A DNA stretch of 64,000 nucleotides from Talinum fruticosum (taxonomy: Eukaryota; Streptophyta; Magnoliopsida; Caryophyllales; Talinaceae): assembly GCA_021018815.1 (NCBI GenBank), contig JAITYX010000042.1, positions 1,689,001 to 1,753,000 of the forward strand, given 5' to 3'. How positions within the stretch are numbered: position 1 is the stretch's first letter; every line of letters starts with the position of its first letter. The position numbers and the translations under genes are program-made. The notes below the pieces were generated by a model. It had not been told where the DNA came from. It saw nothing but the letters and a program-made list of their open reading frames with translations, and made no database searches. Positions 13,301 to 22,946 of this stretch are shown piece after piece.

Positions 13301-13578
13301 ATCGAAATTTGGCGTTTAAGGGAGTGATTAACAAGTATAAGAATGGGGCAGAGTTTCTAAGGGTTAAAGAGGAGTTCGATCCATTAAGGTTGTTTTCAAA
13401 TGAATGGACTGACCAGGTCCTTGGATTGGAACAGGGGCCGGAAATTGTTAAAGACGGATGTGCCCTTGAAGGGCTATGCATTTGCTCTCGGAACAGTCAT
13501 TGTGCCCCTAAGAAAGGTTACTTTTGTGGACCAGGACGAATCTATACAGAAGCAAGAGTTTGTAGAAAAGATACTTAA
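10376..13578 (+). CDS. GulLO-like FAD-linked lactone oxidase, copy A (three apparent frameshifts)
   Basis: Exons: 10376-10656, 10776-11205, 12201-12456, 12641-12742 and 12869-13578; about 593 residues if repaired. Related to plant L-gulono-1,4-lactone oxidase-like proteins, secreted or membrane-linked flavoenzymes related to the enzymes that make ascorbate. Visible: a hydrophobic signal peptide ([15 protein letters not shown]), a FAD-binding region with [20 protein letters not shown] and [12 protein letters not shown], an ALO-type C-terminal domain with the [14 protein letters not shown] motif, and a cysteine-rich tail ending EARVCRKDT. As printed the frame breaks at the C run 10480-10484, the G run 11044-11047 and at 11179-11185, each one base short compared with copies B-D. 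Exons 3-5 are open. Intron 2 is about 1 kb. It is either a pseudogene or a gene with assembly errors. Confidence 0.8.
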
Positions 13579-13976
13579 ATGTGCTAGATTTCACATCGCA
13601 AGTGCTTTGTGCTTTGTGTATTTGAAAAGAACATATGTTATTTTCACGTAAAATATTGTTACAGTGATTATTGTAAAAATTAAAAAAAAATCACAAGATA
13701 GTTACGACTTACCAGCTAATTAAGTCATTCTATTTTATTATCAAAATAAAAATAAAATTGATGGATTGATTGGTCTTGAAATTACTTAATTAAGCCATTG
13801 TATTATCAAAAATGTGCTATAGCCTGATTAGTGAAGTTTTTTTTTTCAAAAAAATCTGATTAGGAAAGTTGACTTTTCATGTTCTTACAGACATTATTGT
13901 TCTAATCATGTTCAATCCTACACCGCTACACGTTTGTTGACACACCCGCCCCGGTCCACAACAAAAAATCCAAAAG
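13579..13976. other. Spacer between GulLO copies A and B
   Basis: This 398-base spacer holds the 3' end of copy A and the 5' flank of copy B. No TATA-containing block like that of copies A and D is present before copy B; instead 13900-13940 resembles the distal flank at about 8480-8515. The promoter of copy B therefore appears truncated or replaced. Confidence 0.5.
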
Positions 13977-16900
13977 ATGTCCATCCTATGTAATAGTAAA
14001 GTTTTTGTGTCATCAAATATGGCAGCTTATATTCTTATAAGCTCCTTGCTCCTATTGCTCGTCAAGGTTGGTTGTAGTCCCCCTCAGGATCCCATCCAAT
14101 GCTCGGCCGAGAACTCCGGCTGCACCATCACAAACTCTTATGGCACGTTCCCCGATCGGACCACCTGCCGGGTGGCTGAAGTTGTCTACCCCTCGTCAGA
14201 GAGCGAGCTCATTTCCGCGGTTGCGGCTGCAACCAAGATCAAGAGGAAATTGAAGGTACCTTCATAATTCATACTACGTTCAGATGATCACTTTTATTTG
14301 GATTATAATCTACAGGAATACTTGCTCTAATTTTTCTCAGCTTATTTTTGGAAAGTTTTTTTTTCCCCATGTACCTGTATGCATGATTTTCTGTATAGAT
14401 GTGATGCTCACGTCGTGTTCAGGACACGGTTAAGAGGCACTCATTTGATTTATTTAATTGATATGGTTTATCAACGTGCAGAAGCTAAACCTATAAATTG
14501 GTCAATCTGCATATGCTTATCTCAATTTAATAACTGAATGTGTAAATTCGATAAAGTATTTACCTTTAATTATCTTGAAGAGTGAAGTTTAAATTTCACA
14601 ACTAATTTTGACTCTAGAATACGAATTATTAAAACAAGGGTGATGATATGTGTCTTGTATGAAGACACTCTTAAAATGTCTTGTCTTCACCTATATTAAT
14701 GTATTTTATGATTTAAAATCACTATTTTTTTAATAATTATGATTAATTATAAAGGTAAATTTAAACTTTTGGTTGATTTGATTTTTAAATATGATATCAG
14801 AGCCTTTATGAGGAAGATGTCTCAAGTGGAACATGTTGGAGTATAAACTTTTTAAGACTGTTTTGGGGTAAATATGGATCATACAATTGAGTCTCTATTT
14901 TGAGGATATTACAACTAGACCTAGAGGATACAGAAGAGGGGGGTTATCAAATTTGGACTACAGAATCCATAGCTACTATAATTCCTCTTTACACAAGATA
15001 ATGAATTATCTACACTGAATTTGAACCCAGGGGAGAAGATGGAAATGGAGTGTTGGTTTTAACTTTTTGAAGCTATTATAACGGTACAATTTGCTCGTAT
15101 ATATTCTAACAATAGGTAGCAACCCGCTACTCACACAGCATACCAAAGTTGGTATGCCCCGATGAAGAGGACGGTCTTCTCATAAGCACAAAGAACCCCA
15201 ACAAGATCCACAAGGTGGACGCAGAGGCTAGGACGATGACGGTGGACAGCGGAGTGACTCTCCGACAGTTGATTGATGAGGCGGCCAAGGCAGGTTTAGC
15301 ACTTCCCCATTCACCCTACTGGTGGGGCGTCAGTGTGGGCGGAATGCTCGGAACAGGGGCCCATGGGAGCTCATGGTGGGGAAGGGGGAGCGCAGTTCAT
15401 GACCATGTTGGGGAGATCCGGATTGTTAGCCCCGGTGACCCGGAAGACGGGTACGTTAAGGTCCGGACCCTTGATGAGAGCCACGTTGATTTTGATGCTG
15501 CTAAGGTCTCCCTTGGGGTGCTTGGCATCATTTCACAGGTTTATAGTCCTACTATTAATGCGGGTAATGATATATATTTTGTCGTAAGACACTTCTAACT
15601 TGCTAAAATACTTGATTCCAACGAACTTTGAAGGTGACATTTAGGCTAGAACCTATGTTCAAACGATCCATCACTTACATAACGAAGGATGAAAATGACT
15701 TGGGAAATGAAGCCTTACTCTTCGGAGAGCAGCATGAATTTGGAGACCTAACATGGTATCTTAGCTGGCGGAAGGTGATGTACCGGATAGACGATCGTGT
15801 CCCTTCCACCACCTCCGGCAATGGAGTTTATGACTTCATTGGTTTCCGCTCGATACCCACGCCTGCGTTGGCTGCCCAAAGATCTACAGGTCAGTATTTT
15901 AATTTTTATCATTGAGATCTGGATGTTATAAGGGGGAATTACAATCTTTCCATCCAATAATTGAGGATTTTTTGGTAAAAACTTTTACCTCTAGTAGCAA
16001 GATTATAATTGGTGGTTAAGTTTCATTTTGAGTAGATTGAAGAGCTTAATTTCAAGATTTTGGTTCCTTTTTCCATCTACCAAGTACAGAGCATATACAG
16101 ATTATACTTTTGGTTGTGAATATATTTATCCAGAGGAGGATGAAGAATCAAGGGAGGATGCAGAGGGCAAATGCATCAGTTCAGCGATGATGTCAACCGT
16201 ATTCAACGCCAATGCATTTGGATTAACCAACAATGGTAAATCCTTCTTAGGTTTCCTTCCTACTTTAATTTTATGAGTACAGCTCGACTTGAATGGTGAA
16301 CAATGAGCTGCCCTGCAAGTACACAAGAATGGGGAGGGGAAGTAACCGATCTGGGTTTAGGCCGAGCCTGTAAATTTCAAGTGTGATCCCCTCCCCCTCT
16401 CTCAAAGTCCAGAAATGCTTATCTGGGTTTAGGCTGAGCTATGGTGTGGCTTGTCAAGTTTAAACCCGCTTGTAGTCTACCTAGCCAGTGAGGCGTATCT
16501 GTTTAGCTGCCACCCAATCTAACGCTTTGAAGATTTGAGCATGCATGACTTGCATAATTTTATCCTGGCTTTGTCATCAATGTGTTCATTAATCACCTCT
16601 CTTAACTCTGCAATTTAGGTATCGTCTTTACTGGCTATCCAGTAGTAGGATACTAAAATCAGCTCCAAGCATCAGGATCGTGCCTTGATAGCCTCGAAGA
16701 TGGTCTAGCCACAGCATGTCCATTTGACCCAAGAGTGAAAGGAGAGTTCTTCTTCCAAACTGCTTTCAGCATTGGCATGTCAAAAGTGAAAGACTTTATC
16801 GAAGATGTCCAACGCCTTGTTTCTCTGGCACCCGAGTCCCTTTGCGGTGTCGAGCAATACAACGGCATCCTAATGAGGTACGTCAAGGCCTCATCGGCTT

Positions 16901-17388
16901 ACCTTGGGAAGGATGAGGATGGAATAGAATTCGAGATTACCTTTTATAGAAGCAAGGATCCATTGGCTCCACGGTTGTACGATGACATACTTGAAGAAAT
17001 CGAGCAAATGGCGTTATTCAAGTATGATGGGTCGCCACACTGGGGAAAGAATCGAAATTTGGCATTCAAGGGAGTGATCAACAAGTATAAGAATGGGGCA
17101 GAGTTCCTAAGAGTCAAAGATAAGTTTGATCCATTAGGGTTGTTTTCAAATGAATGGACCAACCAAGTCCTTGGATTGGAACAAGGGCCGGAGATCGTTA
17201 AAGAAGGATGTGCCCTTGAAGGACTATGCATTTGCTCAGAGGACAGTCATTGTGCCCCTAACAAGGGTTATTTTTGTCGACCAGGACGTGTCTGTAAAGA
17301 AGCAAGAGTGTGTACAAAAGATATTATTGAATACTCGAGATCTCATGTAGCAAATGCGGATGTGTGCCACGCACCCATGTGCTTGTGA
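13977..17388 (+). pseudogene. GulLO-like lactone oxidase, copy B, interrupted by a nonsense codon
   Basis: Exons: 13977-14255, 15116-15538, 15634-15889, 16134-16235 and 16619-17388. All exon lengths keep frame, but at 16654-16656 the conserved glutamine of GYQNRL is replaced by TAA (CAA to TAA), which would remove the whole ALO-type C-terminal part including HWGKN. Downstream the frame stays open for over 240 codons, so the stop looks recent. The original stop is also lost: after the usual KDI end the frame runs 18 residues further to 17388. Signal peptide, FAD region ([12 protein letters not shown]) and cysteine-rich tail are otherwise as in the other copies. Exon 2 is three codons shorter than in A, C and D. 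Intron 1 is about 860 bases and intron 2 under 100, the reverse of copies A, C and D. A truncated protein or stop-codon read-through cannot be excluded. Confidence 0.82.
14640..15100. mobile_element. Possible LTR-retrotransposon scrap in intron 1 of copy B
   Basis: The 860-base intron 1 is unique to copy B. At 14792-14804 it contains tgatatcagagcc, close to the tggtatcagagcc primer-binding motif of plant Copia elements, and a little later tgttggagtataaa, which resembles an LTR start. No LTR pair or coding domain was found, so only a fragment could be present. Low confidence. Confidence 0.25.
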
Positions 17389-17439
17389 TTTGTGTGTGTA
17401 TTTGACAAGAACATATGTCTTTTCTTACGAAATATTCTA

Positions 17440-17638
17440 CTCCCTCTATCCTTGAAAACCTTGTGTAAGATTTTTTGACGTTACATTCATCCTTGTATCG
17501 AAGTTTTGACGTTACATTCATCTTTGTATTGAATTGATTTGATCAAAATATTTTTCTCATGACAAATACGAAGGGCATTTTTATAAATTTTGATATTAGT
17601 GCAAATAAGAATTTAAAAAGATTAAAAGTATGAGGGAG
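17440..17638. mobile_element. Stowaway-like MITE with TA target duplication
   Basis: The segment is bounded by ctccctc at the left and gagggag at the right, flanked on both sides by TA, the target duplication expected for Tc1/mariner-type MITEs. It is about 199 bases long and non-coding. Inside, a unit of about 32 bases containing gacgttacattcatc occurs twice in tandem (about 17472-17535). A second gagggag-type end follows at about 17658. Family assignment rests on the termini only. Confidence 0.65.
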
Positions 17639-17968
17639 TATACAAATGACAAACAGTACGAGGGAGTGTACCAAGAAATATATCATATTGATCTTAATTA
17701 GTTCTTTAAATAAGAGAGAAAGTTTGTAACTTTTTCTTTCAAAAGTTACATTGTAAAAATTCTTGTATCATTTTTTTACTTGTAATATTTATTTGGGGAC
17801 CCATTTGTTGTTTCTCAACAACTTTTAATTTGTTTTGTTTTTTTTCTTATTTAATTCGTTTTTCAAAGGAAAGCCTTGACTTGAAAATACTTGGAAGCAT
17901 ACATTACACATATGCTTGTATGAGTATCATGTAAGTGCATAGGGCCAATTAAATTCCTCATTTCAAAG

Positions 17969-20704
17969 ATGTCTTCTTCATCTTATATTGTAGTGTTAAT
18001 CTCATCAAGTAGGCCAGCTCTTGTTCTAAGCTGCTTCCTCCTCCTACTCCTCAACGCTAGTTGTAGTCCTCCTGAGGATCCCATCAAATGCTTACCCAAC
18101 AACCGCAACTGCACCATCTCCAACTCCTATGGCGCCTTCCCGGACCGAACCACCTGCCGGGCAGCTGATGTGGTCTACCCTTCCTCGGAGGACGAGCTTG
18201 TATCCGCCGTTGCAGCTGCTACAAAGATAAGAAGGAAGATCAAGGTACTGTGTACTCTTCATATTTTTATCATCCATGGCCACTTTAATGTTCAGATTAA
18301 TTCTTCAATTATGATCAAAATAGGTGGCAACCTGTTACTCGCACAGTATGCCGAAACTGGTATGCCCCGATGGGGAGGACGGTCTTCTCATAAGCACAAA
18401 GAACCTTGACAAGATCCACAAGGTGGAACCCGTGACTCGAACTATGACAGTGGATAGCGGAGTGAGTCTCCGGCAGCTGATGAACGAGGCAGCCAAGGCG
18501 GGCTTGGCACTTCCCTGTTCACCCTACTGGTGGGGTGTCACTGTGGGTGGGATGCTCGGAACTGGTGCCCATGGGAGCTCCTTGTGGGGGAAAGGGAGCG
18601 CGGTTCATGACCATGTTTTAGAGATCCGGATTGTTAGCCCGGGTGGGGCCAAAGATGGGTTTGCCAAGGTCCGGACCCTCAGTGAGAGGATTGAGACCCA
18701 TGCTGAACTTGATGCTGCTAAGGTCTCCTTGGTGTGCTTGGAGTCATTTCACAGGTATTTACTCCACCTACTACCACATGTATCGAACTAAAAATTTGCT
18801 AACACCAGCATTATTGAGACTCTTTGTGCTAAAAAAATATATGATTGTGACTTCTGAGAGTAATTAAAGGTGTCTTACAAAAGGAGCTAATTACTCCCTC
18901 CTGGTCTTGTTTGTCAAAGAACGAATCTTTGAATGTGATATTTTTTAGGTTTATTGTCAATATCACTTATTTAATTACTAGTCAATAGGGTAAGTTGTAT
19001 TTAATGATATTATGTGTTCAGCGAATCATCTCATGAAAGAGTGGATAATCGATCTTGAGACTTAATGTACCCGTCAACATAACGTAGCGATTTTAATTTT
19101 AATTTTATAATCTTACACACAATTATAAGTTTATGTATATCTACCAACTGATTTGATTTTAACGAGTATTGAAGGTGACATTTAAACTAGAACCTATGTT
19201 CAAACGATCCATTACTTACATAAGAAAGGATGATATCGACTTGGGAGATGAAGCGTTAGTCTTTGGGAAGCAACATGAGTTTGGAGATCTAACATGGTAC
19301 CCTACCCGGCATATGGTGATGTACCGGATCGATGATCGTGTCCCTTACACCACTCCCGGCAATGGAGTGTATGACTTGGCGGCTTTCCGGTCTTTACCCT
19401 CCCATGCTTTGGCCATTGTTAGATCTGTAGGTAAGTAACTCATCATGGATAATTTGGATGTCCAAAAAGGGTTGCAATTTCTCCTCAGTTTAAGGTTGAG
19501 GATTCCTTCTCCTAGTGAAGGGCTTCTAAATCTTTTCGATGCTTAAGCGGAACTGATCATGGCTTTGCTTGTGAATTTATTCATTCATTCAGAGGAGAAC
19601 CAAGAATCAAGGGGGACGTAGAAGGCAAATGCCTCAGTTCAGTGCTGACCTCGTCCTTAGTCCACCTTAATGCATTTGGATTAACAAACGATGGTAATTC
19701 CTCCTAATTTTGAGTTATACATTGTTTTCATTTGAGTAGTTATAACCTCGCAATCGACATATATTACAGAAATTTTCGTTTCTTTGGAATTTTCGTAACC
19801 CTGCACAGGTGTCGGCTAGCTTAGTTAGTAAAGTTTTTAAAAGTTGTCCTGAAAATGAAAGTTCAAATCCCGCATACTTGCATCGCAGCCTTTACAGATC
19901 AACTTAAGTTCAGTAATTTCTACTTAAATGGTACTTTTTGTAGCTTTAATAAACATGAGTGTGTGTATTGACAGACTCTAACTCTATAATGCAGGTGCCC
20001 AATTTACTGGCTATCCAATAATAGGATACCAAAATCGGCTCCAAGCATCAGGAACGTGCCTTGATAGCCTAGAAGATGGGCTTACAACAGTATGTCCATT
20101 TGACAATAGAGTGAAAGGATATTTCTTCTACCAAACTGCCTTCAGTATATCCATGTCTAAAGTGAAAGACTTCATCGAAGATGTCAAACACCTCGTCTCT
20201 CTGTCACCCAAGTCCCTATGTGGCGTGGAGCTCTACAATGGCATCCTAATGAGGTATGTCAAGGCCTCATCCGCGTACCTTGGCAAGGAAGAGGATGGAA
20301 TAGAATTCGACCTTACCTCTTACAGAAGCAGTGACCCGTTGACCCCACGGCTGTACGAGGATATACTCGAAGAAATTGAGCAAATGGCGTTGTTCAGGTA
20401 TGGTGGGTTGCCACACTGGGGAAAGAATCAAAATGTGGCATTCAAGGAAGTGATCAAGAAGTATAAGAACAGGGCAGAGTTCCTAAAGGTTAAAGAGAAG
20501 TTTGACCCATTAGGGTTGTTTTCAAGTGAATGGACTAATCAGGTCCTTGGTTTGGAAGAAGGGCCTGAAATTGTTAAAGACGGATGTGCCCTCGAAGGGC
20601 TATGCATTTGCTCTCAGGACAGTCATTGTGCCCCTAAGAAAGGTTATTTTTGTAGACCAGGACGAATCTATAAAGAAGCAAGAGTTTGTACAAAAGAGAT
20701 TTAG
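17969..20704 (+). CDS. GulLO-like lactone oxidase, copy C (two apparent frameshifts)
   Basis: Exons: 17969-18244, 18324-18754, 19175-19430, 19593-19693 and 19995-20704; about 591 residues if repaired. Same family and domain order as copy A: signal peptide with SCFLLLLLNASCSPPEDP, FAD-binding region with [20 protein letters not shown] and [15 protein letters not shown]-type domain with LPHWGKNQNVAFKEV, and cysteine-rich tail ending EARVCTKEI. Exon 2 lacks one C at 18727-18728, just before its 3' end, compared with copies B and D. Exon 4 has five G at 19611-19615 where the frame needs six, which brings TAG into frame at once. Exons 1, 3 and 5 are open. A SINE sits in intron 4. Either a pseudogene or an assembly-affected gene. 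Confidence 0.8.
19808..19960 (+). mobile_element. tRNA-derived SINE in intron 4 of GulLO copy C
   Basis: The 5' part has a tRNA-like RNA polymerase III promoter: an A box reading tagcttagttagta (19817-19830) and a B box reading gttcaaatc (19861-19869), spaced as in tRNA genes but without a foldable cloverleaf. A diverged second copy with the same order of words occurs at about 44361-44425. The 3' end is uncertain. Copies A, B and D lack it, so the insertion followed the duplication. Confidence 0.6.
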
Positions 20705-21404
20705 TTGATCTAGATAAAATGGCAAATGTGAATCTATACATTTGGGTTACGCACCTATGTGCCTGTGTTTTCTGTGCTCATTTGAGTGCATAGCATGTGT
20801 TTGATGAGAAATAACTAAAGATTATTACAATAATTATTATCAAACAAAATAAAAATACAGAAGAGTTGTGAGTGAATTGTCAATAAATATATATATATAT
20901 ATATGCTTATGAGTTAAGCATTTTATGGCATGTTCGATCTTACTTTTACTTGTTTTGTTTTGTTTATTGTTGTTATTCAATTCGTTTTTCTTAAAACAGT
21001 CTTTACTTGAAACTCATAAACATTGCATAAATATAACAACAGGAGTTATTTTACATTGATAACACAGATAGCATGGATTCGGGTATATATATATATAAGA
21101 TTGTGGTTTGCTACTGTCACTTGTATTAGATCAATGTCATATGTTGGTCTTTGTTAGTAGCCCAGTACGTGAAAAAGGTTTATGAAAAATATAATTACAG
21201 CAAGCGTTGTTTTTAAGTACAATGATCCATGACACAAATGGCATTGAGTATATGCGTTGTCTTTAAGTGCATTGATCCATAACATATATGGTTGTAATAG
21301 AAGCTTGTGGTTTACTTTTCCTATTATAAATTAATTGTGTTAAAACGTCGTTGAACTTGTATTCATTGCTCAGTTAGAAGTGAAGGCTCATGAAATTTGA
21401 CACA

Positions 21405-21520
21405 TTCCTCGACCGACCCTTCTTCGAAGGGCAAGCTCATTTCCGTCATTGCAACTGCAAACCAACATCAAAAGGAAGACGAACATATTGTATTAGCTAG
21501 CTAGTGTGTGCATATTTCCT
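21405..21520 (+). pseudogene. Solo GulLO exon 1 relic
   Basis: The words cattcctcgaccga, ggcaagctcatttccgtc and caaaaggaagacgaa match, in order, the 3' half of exon 1 of copy D ([20 protein letters not shown]), with an internal deletion and frameshifts. Even the intron start with agctagctagt is conserved. No other exon follows before the MITE at 21534, so it is the remains of a further copy or a partial duplication. Confidence 0.6.
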
Positions 21521-21533
21521 AGTTCACCATTTA

Positions 21534-21805
21534 CTCCCTCTATTTTAAGATACATGTCACTTTAACTAACTTTTCTCGTTTTATAGTATCTATCGTTTCA
21601 TAATTACAATGACGTATTAATGACTAATTGACTAACTCGTGTCCTTGTTAATTACTTTTTTTCTCTTCTTTTTTCATTGATTTTCTTTATCTCCAATGAA
21701 ATCTTAGACAACTTGGTCTTTTAACACAAATTTTATTATGAATTTTATATTTCATTAGTATTGCTTCATAACCTTAAAGTGACAAATATTTTAAAACGGA
21801 TAGAG
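21534..21805. mobile_element. Stowaway-like MITE (272 bp)
   Basis: It begins ctccctctattttaagata directly after TA and ends ttttaaaacggatagag, an imperfect inverted terminal repeat. No coding capacity. Related degenerate sequences with the same internal words (such as attaatgactaattt and caataaa) are seen at about 45350-45570 and 58920-59105, with a partial one at about 41680-41765. Confidence 0.6.
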
Positions 21806-22866
21806 CATTTTTTTAATCTTTGCGTGAAATTTTTGCGTCAAACAGTGGGTCAACTTATCCGATATTTAATTTGTTCACAGAAATTGTTCAGTGATGAAAA
21901 GCAGCCAAAATTGAAACTGTCAAGTTTTATTAGTATTCAATATATAACTTGCAAGTATTCATCATCATCAAGAAGACTCTTAACTTCCACCAATCATTTT
22001 GTAGAATTCATTTTCTCAACAAAAGATTTGATTTGATGTAGGAGTTGTTTGATTAATTTGGTGAAAGATTTTCTAATAAGTTTTGTTAATAAATTAACTA
22101 ATTTAACCAATAATCAAACTTAACTTAGAAGAAATTTTCAAGTTTGTGTGTGTGTCTATATGTATTTCAAATGTTCTGATCCCATAAAGATGAAGGAGAT
22201 TAATATTTTAGGTGAGAAAATCTGGAAATTAAGTGGCAGAAAGAATTACAGCTAATTGAATAGTGCATCTATTTTATATATTCATTCTAGTTTTTTTCAT
22301 GAAAAAAAAGGCTGAATTAGAAAACTTTAGAATGTGAGTTTTGTATTGGCGGATAAGATTTTTTATTCCTTATCAAAAAAAAAAGATTTTTATTATCCTC
22401 GCATGTTCAACTATTAACTGCTACACGTTTGTCCCTATGGAACTCGAAAAACAAATATATGTTTTTCTTTTATAAATAAACATATTTTATTCATTTTATC
22501 TTCTTAAAATATTCCTTTTTGATATTTTTTCTTATAATATGATATAAGAAAAATATACGAGTAAAACACTATTTTATTAAAGCTTCACCATACCACGTAA
22601 TCAAAAAGACTTGAAAGATAGTAATTTTAATTTATCTATCTACTAGATTATACATATATTCAACTTAAATTTATGTCATCCACCTTTAATGTGTTATTGA
22701 ACAAGAATTCATATTATATGTATATCGATCATCTAACCAAAAAAAAAAAATTTCTATACATAAGTAGCTGGACAGTCTTATATTTTTTATTATTATTATT
22801 TTCAATTCTTATTTTGAATGAAAGCTATGACTTGAAACTTGGAAGCATGTGTACATGCATGTATGC

Positions 22867-22922
22867 TTGTATCTATATATACATCCATACATATGTTGCC
22901 GAATCATGTCAGCGCTTAGGGC
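22867..22922 (+). promoter_or_regulatory. Core promoter of GulLO copy D
   Basis: A TATA-like tctatatatac (about 22873-22882) lies about 70 bases before the ATG at 22947, in a block nearly identical to that before copy A (10302-10357). Copy C keeps only parts of the flank (ttggaagcata, atgcttgtat), without a clear TATA. Confidence 0.6.
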
Positions 22923-22946
22923 TAATTAAATTCCTAATTTTGAAAG

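Larger units (their letters stand above)
20705..22866. other. Spacer between GulLO copies C and D
   Basis: AT-rich DNA with short TA tracts at about 20889 and 21085. It contains a relic of GulLO exon 1 (about 21405-21520) and a Stowaway-like MITE (21534-21805), listed separately. No other gene is recognisable; an open frame at 22673-22966 is AT-rich and overlaps the promoter of copy D. Confidence 0.5.
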
